Shown here: in pieces, positions 38,178 through 48,138 of the stretch
Layout: every line of letters starts with the position of its first letter
How positions within the stretch are numbered: the first letter of the stretch is position 1
NCBI GenBank assembly: GCA_002683345.1
Contig: NYSX01000027.1
Coordinates: 1 to 49,476 of the forward strand
Reading direction: 5' to 3'
Source of the DNA: Flavobacteriales bacterium
Lineage (GTDB): Bacteria; Bacteroidota; Bacteroidia; Flavobacteriales_D; Sanyastnellaceae
DNA: 49,476 nucleotides
Translations under genes and position numbers: made by a program
Notes under the pieces: generated by a model
What the model was told of the DNA's origin: nothing
The model's database searches: none
Seen by the model: only the letters and a program-made list of their open reading frames with translations

Positions 38178-40259
38178 ATGCGTTTCATACGAATTCAATG
38201 TTGGAGCCTGGCCGCCACCATGGCCACAGGAATGCTCCTTTCAAGTTGTTCCATGCCCACGCCAGAGGGAGGCGACTTTGCGCCGGCACCCGAGATGGAG
38301 TCCAAGGCGAGTGCCCCTGATGACAACGGGTTTGTGTGGAAGACGGAGCAATTCGCGGACCTGAAGATTGTCCGCTACCAAATCCCTGGCTGGGAAAAAT
38401 TGAGCGCCAAGCAGCAAGCGTTGGTGTACTGTTTGAACATGGCGGGCCTCAGCGGTCGCGACATCATGTACGACCAAAACAACCGCTACAACCTCCGCAT
38501 CCGTCGCCTCCTCGAGGACATTTACGTGAACTACGAAGGCGACCGCAACACGGTGGGGTGGCAGGCGTTTGAGGTGTACCTCAAGCGCATTTGGTTCTCC
38601 AATGGCATCCACCACCACTACGCCAACACCAAGCACCAGCCTGGATTCAGCGAAGCCTACATGGACCACTTGTTGGCCGAGACCGGCAACAGCTTGGATG
38701 CTGAATTGCGCGGCGTCATGTTTGACCCTGCTTTGGAATCCAAGAAGGTGGAGCAGGATGGATCCAAAGGGCTCGTGGAGAGTTCAGCGGTGAACTTCTA
38801 CGCGCCCGACGTCTCGACCGAGGAGGCCAAGGCCTACTTCGAATCCATTGTGGACCGGGGTGACCGGAGTCCTGTGGAATACGGCTTGAACAGCCGTTTG
38901 GAAAAGGACGCGGAAGGCAAGGTGTTCGAGAACGTCTACAAGCTTGACGGCTTGTACGGCGAGAGCATCGCAGAGATCATCAAGTGGTTGAACGAGGCGA
39001 TTGAATACGCAGAGAACGCCAAGCAAGCGGCAGCGCTTCGCAACCTCGTGGCCTACTACGAGACAGGCGACCTCGCAAAGTGGAGCCTCTACAACATCAA
39101 CTGGGTGCAGGACACCGAAGGCGATGTGGACTACATCAACGGGTTTGTGGAGGTTTACAACGACCCGCTCGGTTACACCGGCAGCTATGAGACGATCGTG
39201 GAGATCAAGGACTTTGACGCCAGCGCGCGCATGTCCACGCTCATGAACAGCGCGCAGTGGTTTGAGGACCACATGCCGTTCATGGACGCGCACAAGAAGT
39301 CCGAAGTGGTGGGCATCACCTACAACGTTGTCAACGTGGCCGGTGAAGCGGGCGATGCGTCGCCAAGTACGCCCATTGGGGTGAACCTGCCCAACAGCAA
39401 CTGGATCCGTCAGGTGCACGGCTCCAAGTCCGTGTCGCTCGGCAACATTGTGAACGCATACGACAAGGCAGCAGGGGGCGGCATGCTTGAGGAGTTTGTG
39501 CACGACGATGCGGAATTGATGCGTGTCAAGGCGCACAGCGAACTCGCAGGCAAACTGCACACCGCCATGCACGAAGTCATTGGTCACGCCTCCGGACAGC
39601 TCGAACCCGGGGTTGGGACGCCCAAGGAGACCATCGCTGAGTACAGCTCGACCCTCGAGGAAGGGCGCGCCGACTTGGTGGCGTTGTACTTCTTGCTCGA
39701 CGAGAAGATGGTCGAACTTGGCTTGATGAAGACCCTCGATGTGGGTCGCGCCGAATACGACAGCTACTTGCGCAACGGCATGCTGACGCAGCTCCAGCGT
39801 TTGGAGTTGGGCGCGGACATCGAAGAAGCGCACATGCGCAACCGCGCGTGGGTCAGCAACTGGTGCTTCGAAAAGGGCCAGCCTGAAGGCGTGGTCGAAA
39901 AGGTGGTGCGCGACGGCAAAACCTACATCGACATCAAGGACTACGAGCGCTTGCGCGAGTTGTTTGGAGAGTTGCTTCGCGAGGTGCAGCGCATCAAGTC
40001 CCAAGGCGACTACGATGCCGCCAAGGCACTCGTGGAAGGCTACGGTGTGAAGGTGAACCAAGAGGAGCACAAGGAAATCCTCGACCGCGTGGCGGTCTTG
40101 GGTGTCGCTCCTTACGGCGGCTTCATCAACCCCGAGATGAATGCCACGCGCGATGCGGACGGCAACATCACTTCTGTGGAGGTGACCTACCCCGACAACT
40201 TCACGGGCCAAATGCTTCGCTACAGCGAGCAATTCAGCTTTTTGCCCGATGTGAACTGA
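38178..40259 (+). CDS. Dipeptidyl-peptidase III-like M49 family metallopeptidase, lipoprotein
   Basis: HEVIGHASGQLEPGVGTPKETIAEYSSTLEEGRADLVALYFL (HExxGH + EEGRAD); N-terminus MRFIRIQCWSLAATMATGMLLSSCS. Confidence 0.92.
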   Translation: MRFIRIQCWSLAATMATGMLLSSCSMPTPEGGDFAPAPEMESKASAPDDNGFVWKTEQFADLKIVRYQIPGWEKLSAKQQALVYCLNMAGLSGRDIMYDQNNRYNLRIRRLLEDIYVNYEGDRNTVGWQAFEVYLKRIWFSNGIHHHYANTKHQPGFSEAYMDHLLAETGNSLDAELRGVMFDPALESKKVEQDGSKGLVESSAVNFYAPDVSTEEAKAYFESIVDRGDRSPVEYGLNSRLEKDAEGKVFENVYKLDGLYGESIAEIIKWLNEAIEYAENAKQAAALRNLVAYYETGDLAKWSLYNINWVQDTEGDVDYINGFVEVYNDPLGYTGSYETIVEIKDFDASARMSTLMNSAQWFEDHMPFMDAHKKSEVVGITYNVVNVAGEAGDASPSTPIGVNLPNSNWIRQVHGSKSVSLGNIVNAYDKAAGGGMLEEFVHDDAELMRVKAHSELAGKLHTAMHEVIGHASGQLEPGVGTPKETIAEYSSTLEEGRADLVALYFLLDEKMVELGLMKTLDVGRAEYDSYLRNGMLTQLQRLELGADIEEAHMRNRAWVSNWCFEKGQPEGVVEKVVRDGKTYIDIKDYERLRELFGELLREVQRIKSQGDYDAAKALVEGYGVKVNQEEHKEILDRVAVLGVAPYGGFINPEMNATRDADGNITSVEVTYPDNFTGQMLRYSEQFSFLPDVN

Positions 40260-40300
40260 GGAAAGGCTGCCGCGAGTCATTCGCACCCACCATGAAGTCA

Positions 40301-40347
40301 AGGGCCCCGTCGTGCAACATCACGACGGGGCCCTTTGTTGTTCCTTT
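40301..40347 (+). terminator. Rho-independent terminator
   Basis: AGGGCCCCGTCGTG-CAACAT-CACGACGGGGCCCT 14-bp stem then TTGTTGTTCCTTT. Confidence 0.85.
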
Positions 40348-40369
40348 GCACTCCTGAAAATTCACCTCC

Positions 40370-41809
40370 ATGATTCGAATGTCTCTCCTCGCATGTGCCT
40401 TGGTTGCAGCCACGTCCATGCACGCCCAAACCCCTTGTGTCGATGGTTTTGCCGGCGATTACCCATGTGAGGGTTTGGATTTGTTGTCGGTACGTTCGCT
40501 TGAAGAATTGGGGGGAGGCGCCAACGGCAACGATTGCTGGGGATGGGTCGACCCGGAGTCGGACCGAGAGTTTGTGCTCTACGGACGATCCAACGGCTTG
40601 TCTGTGGTGGAGGTCACGGACCCTGTGAATCCGGTGTTTGTGGCACGCGTCCCGACAGCGACGGTACAAAGCTTGTGGCGGGATGTCAAGGTGCACGACA
40701 ACCACGCATTCATCGTGAGTGAGGCGGCAGGTCACGGCATGCAGGTGGTGGACTTGACAGAGGTGCTCGACGTGGAATTGGCTCCCGCGACCTTGACGCC
40801 CGTGGCGGTGTACTTGGGCTTTGGGAATGCCCACAACATTGTCATGAATGAAGCTTCAGGTCATGCCTATGGGGTGGGGACCAACACCGCCGGTGGGGGG
40901 CTGCACGCTGTGGACGTGAATGATCCCACGTCACCCATGGTGGCAGGCACCTATGACGGTGCGTACACCCACGACGCGCAGGTTGTCATGTACGAAGGTC
41001 CAGACGCGGATCACGCGGGACAAGAAATCGCGTTTTGTTTCAACGGCAGCGCCGGCGTGGCCATTGTCGATGTGACGGACAAAACGGACATGCAACTCGT
41101 CTCATCTTTCAACTACACGCAATCGGCGTACACCCACCAGGGGTGGCTGAACGAGGACCAAACCATGGTCTACTTCAACGATGAATTGGACGAGCAGGGA
41201 TTTGGCAACGGCACCAGGACGTACATCGCGGACGTCAGCGACCTGGACAACCCTGTGGTGTTGGGCTTTTATGAAGCGGACAACACGTCCGTCGACCACA
41301 ACCTCTACCTCCGAGGAAACAAGGTGTATGCGTCCAATTACATGAGTGGGCTGCGGGTCTCCACGATTTTGCCCAACGGCAACCTCGAACCGTATGCGCA
41401 CTTCGATGTGCGTCCCGACTCGGACACCACGTCGTTCTATGGCACGTGGAGCAACTATCCCTACTTCCCCAGTGGCAACATCGCCATCTCTTGCCGAGGG
41501 GTGGGGTTGTTCATGGTGTCGGACCCCAACTTTGTGCCGACCGCGGTGTCGGAGTCGCTTCCTGCGGGGGAGACCTTGGATGTGTATCCCAACCCTGCAC
41601 GTGGCGCGGTAACCTTGTCAGGCATGGGTTCGGCGGAGCGCATGCGGCTGTTGAATTTGGTCGGCAAGGAAGTGCGCCCTTGGCAACGCGTCCCTGGTTT
41701 GCAAGGACTGAATGTCGATGTGTCCGACCTCGGCGAAGGCATCTACTTCATTCAAGCGGAGACCGGGACAGGGGTGCTGCGCACCACGCGCTTGGTCGTC
41801 CAGAAGTAA
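40370..41809 (+). CDS. Choice-of-anchor B family protein with T9SS type A sorting domain
   Basis: NDCWGWVDPESDREFVLYGRSNGLSVVEVTDPVNPVFVARVP...; DVYPNPARGAVTL...GIYFIQAETGTGVLRTTRLVVQK. Confidence 0.9.
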   Translation: MIRMSLLACALVAATSMHAQTPCVDGFAGDYPCEGLDLLSVRSLEELGGGANGNDCWGWVDPESDREFVLYGRSNGLSVVEVTDPVNPVFVARVPTATVQSLWRDVKVHDNHAFIVSEAAGHGMQVVDLTEVLDVELAPATLTPVAVYLGFGNAHNIVMNEASGHAYGVGTNTAGGGLHAVDVNDPTSPMVAGTYDGAYTHDAQVVMYEGPDADHAGQEIAFCFNGSAGVAIVDVTDKTDMQLVSSFNYTQSAYTHQGWLNEDQTMVYFNDELDEQGFGNGTRTYIADVSDLDNPVVLGFYEADNTSVDHNLYLRGNKVYASNYMSGLRVSTILPNGNLEPYAHFDVRPDSDTTSFYGTWSNYPYFPSGNIAISCRGVGLFMVSDPNFVPTAVSESLPAGETLDVYPNPARGAVTLSGMGSAERMRLLNLVGKEVRPWQRVPGLQGLNVDVSDLGEGIYFIQAETGTGVLRTTRLVVQK

Positions 41810-41839
41810 GGTTTCAAGCCTTAAGGGAGTGGAACGCGC

Positions 41840-42667
41840 TCAGCCCCGGGCGTTCATCAACTCGTGCATGATTTCCCGGCAGTCGTTGGGGTGCAAAGCG
41901 CGACGCAATTCGCCTTCGTGGGCGAGGCTGATGGTGCCGGTTTCCTCACTCACAATCCAAATCAACGCGTCGGTGACCTCAGACAATCCGAGCGCAGCCC
42001 GGTGACGCATGCCCAATTCGACGGGGAGGTGGTTGCTTTGGCTCACAGGGAGCACACAGCGAACGCCGCGAATGCGGCCCACGGCGATGTAAAGGCCGCC
42101 GTCGTGCATGCTGCATTCCTTGTGGAAAATGGCCTCGATGAGCGGTGCATAAATGTCCGCAACAAGCTTGGTCGAGCTCTGGATGTGGTGGGTGAGGTCA
42201 GATTGACGCTGCACAATGATCAAAGCGCCTTCTTTCCGCGAAGCGAGTCGCTCCAAAGCCCGCACGATCTCCTCGACGGGAAACGCGGAACGGGCTTCTT
42301 GCGTCTTTTGGGGCAAGAAGCGAATCAGCCACTCGGGCGGTTCCTTGAACGAGGCCCGATCCCCGATGGAAAACAGGAATTGCCTCAGTTCTTGCTGGAA
42401 CACGATGATGATGGCCAAAATCCCCACGGCAATGAATTGACCGAGGATTTCGCTCATGAAGTTCATGCCCACCAGGGTCACCACCTGCCAGATGATGTAG
42501 ATGGCAAGCAGGCCCAAGAAAACAGGGATGGCTGAGGTGCCCTTGGTCAGGCGGTAAAGCCAATAGACAATCAGCGCGACCAACACGAGGTCCAGCGCCT
42601 GCACGCCCATCTTCACAAAGGGGGCGATGGCTTCCCACAGCTCGAATGCCAGCAATCCAAAGGTCAT
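41840..42667 (-). CDS. cdaA: Diadenylate cyclase CdaA/DacA family (membrane DisA_N protein)
   Basis: N-terminal TM helices, ELRQFLFSIG, KECSMHDGGLYIAVGRIRG, GMRHRAALGLSEVTDALIWIVSEETGTISLA. The ORF-track extension to 43462 reads folP in another frame. Confidence 0.9.
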   Translation of the reverse strand: MTFGLLAFELWEAIAPFVKMGVQALDLVLVALIVYWLYRLTKGTSAIPVFLGLLAIYIIWQVVTLVGMNFMSEILGQFIAVGILAIIIVFQQELRQFLFSIGDRASFKEPPEWLIRFLPQKTQEARSAFPVEEIVRALERLASRKEGALIIVQRQSDLTHHIQSSTKLVADIYAPLIEAIFHKECSMHDGGLYIAVGRIRGVRCVLPVSQSNHLPVELGMRHRAALGLSEVTDALIWIVSEETGTISLAHEGELRRALHPNDCREIMHELMNARG

Positions 42668-43521
42668 GGGTGCGAAGTTCGGGATTCTCTCAATGCTTTG
42701 TGAAGCTTGACCACTTCCGCGGCTTCCGCCACGTCGTGGACGCGCAGGATGTGGGCGCCTCGGTCGACCGCCCAGGCGTGAAGGGTGGTGCTGCCGTTGA
42801 GCGCGTCTGCGCTCTGGACATCGAGAACTTTTTGAATCATGGACTTTCGACTGACGCCCACCAGCACGGGGCATTGCAGCGCATGGAATTCCGGGAGGGC
42901 GTCCAGCAGGGCGTAGTTGTGCGCGACCGTCTTGCCAAACCCAAAGCCCACATCGGCAATCACATCTGTGACGCCTGCGTCGTAGGCGCGGAAGAGCTTG
43001 GTTTGAAGATTCTGGTACACGTCGCTGACCACGTCGGTGTAGGTCGGGTTGGCCTGCATGGTGGCGGGGGAGCCCTGCATGTGCATCATGACGTAAGGCG
43101 CGCGGGCGTCCGCCACAACCTTCCACATCTCGGGGTCGGCGTCGCCGCCCGAGACGTCGTTGATCAGGTCGGCGCCGGCATCCAGCGCCCGGCGGGCCAC
43201 CGAAGCGTGAAAGGTGTCGATGCTCAGCAAGGCATCGGGGTGGGCATTTCGGAGGGCGATGAGGACGGGGGAGAGGCGCGTCCATTCCTCGTCCGCGCCG
43301 ACCTGTTCGGCGCCGGGCCGGGTCGACTGGGCCCCGAGGTCCAGCACATCGGCCCCTTCGCGCAGCATCCGTTCGGCCTGGGCGACGGCGCGCCCTGTGT
43401 CGTTCCACGCCCCGCCGTCGTGAAACGAATCGGGGGTGAGGTTTAGGATGCCCATCACCCAAGTTTGGTGAAAACTCCTCAAGGAACCGCGGACAGAAAT
43501 CGAAGGGGACAAGACCTGCAT
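42664..43521 (-). CDS. folP: Dihydropteroate synthase
   Basis: WVMGILNLTPDSFHDGG...GADVLDLGAQSTRPGAE...SIDTFHASVARRALDAGADLINDVSGG...VLVGVSRKSMI; 4-nt overlap with cdaA. Confidence 0.95.
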   Translation of the reverse strand: MQVLSPSISVRGSLRSFHQTWVMGILNLTPDSFHDGGAWNDTGRAVAQAERMLREGADVLDLGAQSTRPGAEQVGADEEWTRLSPVLIALRNAHPDALLSIDTFHASVARRALDAGADLINDVSGGDADPEMWKVVADARAPYVMMHMQGSPATMQANPTYTDVVSDVYQNLQTKLFRAYDAGVTDVIADVGFGFGKTVAHNYALLDALPEFHALQCPVLVGVSRKSMIQKVLDVQSADALNGSTTLHAWAVDRGAHILRVHDVAEAAEVVKLHKALRESRTSHP

Positions 43522-43542
43522 TGTAACTTGCCGCAAGTTAGC

Positions 43543-44088
43543 ATGGACACCCTCGCCCAATACGACGCTTGCCTCGCAACTTGTGAGGATTTGTTCAAGC
43601 GAAAGACCCAGGATTACGGGACGGCGTGGCGCATTTTGCGTCCTTCGTCGCTCACAGACCAAATCTTCATCAAGGCCAACAGGATCCGCACCATCCAGCA
43701 GGTGGGAGAGTCGAAGGTGGACGAAGGGGTGGAGTCGGAATTCATCGGCATTGTGAACTACTGCTTCATGGCCATGGTGCAGTGCCGCTTGCCGGAAGAC
43801 GCCCCCACGGAGCTGGCCGTGGCTGAGGCCAACCGGTTGTACGATGCGTCCAAAGACGAGACCCGGGCGCTCATGCAAAAGAAGAACCACGACTACGGCG
43901 AGGCGTGGCGCGACATGCGCATTTCGTCCCTCACGGACCTCATCTTGATGAAGGTGCTGCGGGTCAAGCAAATCGAAAACAACGACGGGAAGACCGTCGC
44001 GAGTGAGGGGGTGGAGGCCAACTACATGGACATGGCAAATTACGCACTCTTCGCATTGATTTTGAGTTCAGAACAAGGTTCGAATTAA
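43543..44088 (+). CDS. DUF1599 (nucleotide modification associated domain 1) family protein
   Basis: Two tandem copies of KxxDYGxAWRxxRxSSLTDxIxxKxxRxxxI...EGVExxxxxxxNY. Confidence 0.8.
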   Translation: MDTLAQYDACLATCEDLFKRKTQDYGTAWRILRPSSLTDQIFIKANRIRTIQQVGESKVDEGVESEFIGIVNYCFMAMVQCRLPEDAPTELAVAEANRLYDASKDETRALMQKKNHDYGEAWRDMRISSLTDLILMKVLRVKQIENNDGKTVASEGVEANYMDMANYALFALILSSEQGSN

Positions 44089-44104
44089 ACCAAAGATTGA
44101 GAAT

Positions 44105-45511
44105 ATGTTGAAGGCGCTTGACGGATTGACTTGGCTCTCTCGGATGCTCGTGGGGGCGCTGTTTGTGGTCTCGGGATTGATCAAATCGAACGATGCCCTG
44201 GGCTTCATGTACAAGCTTGAAGAGTACTTTGAACCGGGCGCCATGAACCTCGAATTCCTTGCGCCATGGGGATTGGAGCTGGCCGTGTTTGTGTGCATCG
44301 CAGAGATCCTGCTGGGCATCGCCATTCTCGTGGGGGCGTTGCCTCGCCTGACCGCCGTGTTGACGACCGTCATGATGGTCTTCTTCACGTGGCTCACGTG
44401 GTACACGGCGACCTGCGACCCTTATGGCACCAAGCAAATCGTGGACGCCTCAGGCGCGGTGGTGGAAATTGCCAACCAATGCGTGCTCGAGTGCGGGTGC
44501 TTTGGCAATGCCATCCCGTTGACGGCGTACCAGAGTTTCCTCAAGGATGTGGTGCTCCTGATTTTTGTGGCGCCCATTTTGCTCAGTGCCTTCTTGGGCC
44601 GCATCCAACTCAACACGCCTCGACAGTCTACGTTCCTTTACGCAGGCGCCTTGTTGGTGACCTACTTGTTTGCCGAGGGGATGTTGCAGTGGGGATTCCC
44701 GGTGTTGTATTTGGCCCTCAACCTGATTGCGGCAGAGGCGGTGAAGCGTCGCAGCAACCACGCCCAAAAGGAATGGTTCATGGCCCTTGCCGTGGTGGTC
44801 GTCAGTGGCTTCGTGCAGTACTGGACGTTGGCCCACTTGCCGCTCAAGGACTACCGTCCGTACGCCGACGGGGAGAGCATCATTGAGAACCGGATGACCG
44901 CGGAGGAATTGGGGCTCGAAGGGCCAGAGTTTGACAAAGAAATCCGATTCTACCATCCTGAAACAGGTGCGGAGACCCTTGTCATGCAATCGCGCTACAT
45001 GGATGAAAAGTTGTGGGACAAAAACAACGAACCTGGCAAGTCCTTCAACGAGACGTACCCGGAGGGAGATTGGGAGAACGCCAAGGAAGTGAAGATCAAG
45101 GACGGCTATGAGCAGCGCATCATGGATTTCCAGATGGTCGATGCCAGTGGATTTGATTTGACCGACGACATCCTCGCCTCTGACAAGCCAGTGTTGCTCC
45201 AAGTGTCGAAGGATTTGGCCGCCATGTCCACAGCGTGGCAGGACGACTTCAACGCCCTTGGCCAAGCGGCAGGCGCACGTGGCTGGTCCATGTACGGCCT
45301 CACCAATGCCACGGCGGAAGAGCATGCCGCGTTCGCAGCCGAGAATGCCGCCACGTACCCGTTCTTGACGTGTGACCAAACGGAGCTCAAGATTGTGGTT
45401 CGCGCCAACCCGGGGCTCGTGTTGATCCAAAAGGGGGTGGTGCTGGAGAAGTGGGCGGGACGCGATGTTCCGTCGCCCGAAGACCTCGCTGAATTGCTGA
45501 ACGGCCGCTGA
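44105..45511 (+). CDS. DoxX-like membrane protein, BT_3928 family
   Basis: WLSRMLVGALFVVSGLIKSNDALGFMYKLEEYF...four TM DoxX region plus C-terminal soluble region; sits downstream of DUF1599. Confidence 0.8.
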   Translation: MLKALDGLTWLSRMLVGALFVVSGLIKSNDALGFMYKLEEYFEPGAMNLEFLAPWGLELAVFVCIAEILLGIAILVGALPRLTAVLTTVMMVFFTWLTWYTATCDPYGTKQIVDASGAVVEIANQCVLECGCFGNAIPLTAYQSFLKDVVLLIFVAPILLSAFLGRIQLNTPRQSTFLYAGALLVTYLFAEGMLQWGFPVLYLALNLIAAEAVKRRSNHAQKEWFMALAVVVVSGFVQYWTLAHLPLKDYRPYADGESIIENRMTAEELGLEGPEFDKEIRFYHPETGAETLVMQSRYMDEKLWDKNNEPGKSFNETYPEGDWENAKEVKIKDGYEQRIMDFQMVDASGFDLTDDILASDKPVLLQVSKDLAAMSTAWQDDFNALGQAAGARGWSMYGLTNATAEEHAAFAAENAATYPFLTCDQTELKIVVRANPGLVLIQKGVVLEKWAGRDVPSPEDLAELLNGR

Positions 45512-45513
45512 TC

Positions 45514-46509
45514 ATGCAGCGCGTGCTTCGCCAACTGGCCCAGGGCTTGGGCGTGCTTTGGGGAAGCGTGACGTTGGTGTTTTTGATTTTCTCGCAAGTG
45601 CCGGATCCGGCGCGCGCCATCGCAGGCCAAAACGAACGCGCCGAAGCCATCGAGGCCTTTCGCGCCGCCCACGGCTTGGACTTGCCCCTCGGCGCCCGGT
45701 ACCTGCGCTTTCTCGGGGAGCTCTCTCCGCTGGGTCCCACCGACGGTGGCTCTTGGGGGCTCAAGTGGCCCGGACTGGGCACGAGCTACTTCGGGGGGCG
45801 TCCGGTGGTGGATGCCCTTGTCGAGGCCTTGCCCGCCACCATGTTGCTTGCCTTTGCGGCCATGGGACTCGCCCTCACCTTGGGCATTGCCCTCGGCTTG
45901 ATGCTCGCATGGCGCGGGGACGGTCCGTTGGCGCGTGGCATCATCGGCGTCGCGACCTTGGGCATGAGTGCCCCGTCGTTCTTTGTGGCCATTTTGGTGG
46001 CATGGGGATTGGGGGTTGTTTGGCACGACTACACGGGCCTGCCCGCAACTGGGGGGTGGCGCGTGCTCGACCCGTTCGAAGGTCCCCAGGTGGCGTGGAA
46101 GCACCTCATCCTGCCTGCCTTGACGTTGGGCATCCGCCCGCTCTCTGTGGTCATCCAATTGACCCGAAACGCCGCCGCCGACGTGCTGGAAGAATCTTAC
46201 GTCCGAACGGCCCGGGCCAAAGGTCTCGGGGGGTGGCCACTCATGCGTCGCCATGTGTTTCGCAACGCCATGAATCCGGTGCTGACGGCCGCGAGCGGTT
46301 GGTTTGCAAGCATGTTGGCGGGGGCGGTGTTTGTGGAGTACGTGTTTGGGTGGAACGGCATGGGGCTGCTGATGTTCCGCGCGCTGGAGCAAGGCGATTT
46401 GCCGGTGGTAATGGGAGGGGTGCTGGTGGTGGCCACGACGTTTGTGGCGGTCAACATCCTCGTCGACGTGATGTACGGTTGGCTCGACCCAAGGGTCAGG
46501 CTGGATTGA
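45514..46509 (+). CDS. Peptide/nickel-type ABC transporter permease (DppB-like)
   Basis: MQRVLRQLAQGLGVLWGSVTLVFLIF...EESYVRTARAKGLGGWPLMRRHVFRNAMNPVLTAASGWFASMLAGAVFVEYVFGWNGMG. Confidence 0.92.
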   Translation: MQRVLRQLAQGLGVLWGSVTLVFLIFSQVPDPARAIAGQNERAEAIEAFRAAHGLDLPLGARYLRFLGELSPLGPTDGGSWGLKWPGLGTSYFGGRPVVDALVEALPATMLLAFAAMGLALTLGIALGLMLAWRGDGPLARGIIGVATLGMSAPSFFVAILVAWGLGVVWHDYTGLPATGGWRVLDPFEGPQVAWKHLILPALTLGIRPLSVVIQLTRNAAADVLEESYVRTARAKGLGGWPLMRRHVFRNAMNPVLTAASGWFASMLAGAVFVEYVFGWNGMGLLMFRALEQGDLPVVMGGVLVVATTFVAVNILVDVMYGWLDPRVRLD

Positions 46510-47377
46510 CGGTGTCCGCGGCAGCCTCAGCTTCGACACTCTCTTGAATCCAATCTGCCAGCTTTTCGGCCATGGCGTGGAAGTAACGCTTGGTCTTGTA
46601 GCTGGACACCCATTCGATGCCGCGCACCGCGTTGGTCAGGAAGAGCTCGTCGGCTTGGAGGAGGGTTTGGGGAGTCAAGGCGGCCTCATAAACTTTCACC
46701 CCATGGTCCATGGCTGTGCGAATGAGCACCGACCGCATGATGCCCCCGACACATCCGTCATCCAAGCTTGGCGTGTAGAGCACCCCGTTGGACACGACAA
46801 ACAGATTGGACCGTGAGGACTCGATGATGCGCTGGTCCGGATTGAGAATCAAGGCGTCGCCCCATCCGCGTTGGGCCGCATGACGCGCCGCCTGGATGTA
46901 CACCGTGCTTGCCAGGTTCTTGAATTTGCTGAGGGGCCCGAGGTGCTTGACCAAATCCTGATAGATGTCCACATCCAAGCCCTTGGCGGGAAGGCCAAAC
47001 CCTTCCTCGGTCATCGTCGTGGCGGTGGCCACCCAACTCACCTCGTCCGTCTCTGGCGCATACGCACCTTCGCCTGCTCGGAAGGCCGTCAGGCGAATGC
47101 GCACGTCGCTGCGCACACCCCATTTCCCTTGCCATTGTTGGATGGCAGTTTGCAGGGCATCGTGTTGCAGGGAATCGGGGACGGTCATGCCATGGGCATC
47201 CAAGGCTGCATGGAGACGCTGCACATGGAGCGCCAAAAACGGCACTTTTCTGGAGGTGAAGCGCATGGACTCAAACACACCGTCGGCAAGCAGAAAAGCC
47301 CTGTTGGCAAACGCCAGTGGCAATTCGTTGGCAGAGGTGAGGTGTCCATTGACCAGAAGCGTGTCCAGTTTCGCCAT
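46496..47377 (-). CDS. Aminotransferase class IV (BCAT/ADC-lyase-like)
   Basis: NGHLTSANELPLAFANRAFLLADGVFESMR...DALILNPDQRIIESSRSNLFVV...GGIMRSVLI; start trimmed to MAKLDTLLV. Confidence 0.9.
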   Translation of the reverse strand: MAKLDTLLVNGHLTSANELPLAFANRAFLLADGVFESMRFTSRKVPFLALHVQRLHAALDAHGMTVPDSLQHDALQTAIQQWQGKWGVRSDVRIRLTAFRAGEGAYAPETDEVSWVATATTMTEEGFGLPAKGLDVDIYQDLVKHLGPLSKFKNLASTVYIQAARHAAQRGWGDALILNPDQRIIESSRSNLFVVSNGVLYTPSLDDGCVGGIMRSVLIRTAMDHGVKVYEAALTPQTLLQADELFLTNAVRGIEWVSSYKTKRYFHAMAEKLADWIQESVEAEAAADTVNPA

Positions 47378-47400
47378 GGGTTGAAGATACAGAGGCGACC

Positions 47401-47901
47401 TCAGGAATGTTGGGACAAGATGTGTCGTACTGCGTCGAGCAGCGGCGCATTCACCCCAATCAAAACGCCACGCACACCCACCGGCGAAGCCGCATCGAGG
47501 TCGCGCTGCTTGTCGCCGACCATCCACGACCGCGCAGGGTCGAGGCCGTGCTTTGCGCATGCCCGTTCCACCATCAAGCTTCCGGGCTTGCGGCTCAGCG
47601 ACCGCCCCGTTGAAGGGTGGTGTGGGCTGTAGAAGATGTCGAGCAAGGGTGTGCCGTTCTTCTCGCATTCTGCGCCCAATAACGCGTGAATCTCTGTCAC
47701 GTCTTCGTGGGTGTACAACCCCTTGGCGAGCCCGCCTTGGTTGGTGATGAGTACCACCTCGAAGCCCGCGTCACGCGCCACGCGCAGCGCCTCCATCACG
47801 GTGGGTAGAATCGTGAATTCAGACAGGTTCTTCGTGTAATCTCCGGGGTCGTGGTTGATCACACCGTCGCGGTCGAGGAAGAGGCAGGGGCGCAGGCTCA
47901 T
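47401..47901 (-). CDS. gmhB: HAD-IIIA phosphatase, D-glycero-manno-heptose-1,7-bisphosphate 7-phosphatase-like
   Basis: MSLRPCLFLDRDGVINHDPGDYTKNLSEF...VLITNQGGLAKG...DIFYSPHHPSTG...CRKPGSLMVERA-type HAD motifs, SWMVGDKQRDLDAA. Confidence 0.85.
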   Translation of the reverse strand: MSLRPCLFLDRDGVINHDPGDYTKNLSEFTILPTVMEALRVARDAGFEVVLITNQGGLAKGLYTHEDVTEIHALLGAECEKNGTPLLDIFYSPHHPSTGRSLSRKPGSLMVERACAKHGLDPARSWMVGDKQRDLDAASPVGVRGVLIGVNAPLLDAVRHILSQHS

Positions 47902-48138
47902 GGTGCAAACCTAACATGTCATGACGAGCCTGACACAGGAGGAAGGCACAACCTCCGACAATCCGTTCGAATGCTCGTAAATGAGCAAGAAGATGCCAAG
48001 CACAGGCATGGTCGGCGATGGTTGTCAAGTAAGTTTGAGGTTTGGATTTTTGCTTTGGGAGAACAAAAATGAAGTTTCGTCGGGTATTTCAGGGAATTGG
48101 GTTATTTTTATGTATTCAACAGCTCATCCCACACTTTC

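Noticed and set aside
38177-38180. Divergent LptF/G and M49 peptidase start codons overlapping in one CATG
   Set aside because: The LptF/G start matching family N-termini (MSRLMLRAFLGPF) is at 38116, leaving about 61 bp between genes; the overlap depends on an unlikely N-terminal extension.
38784-40301. 505-aa minus-strand ORF
   Set aside because: Antisense shadow of the M49 peptidase gene.
42668-43462. N-terminal extension of the cdaA ORF
   Set aside because: Arg/Pro-rich translation of folP in the wrong frame; cdaA starts at 42667 with a 4-nt overlap.
45106-46539. 477-aa minus-strand ORF
   Set aside because: Antisense to the DoxX-like and permease genes; composition His/Arg/Gln/Pro-rich without motifs.
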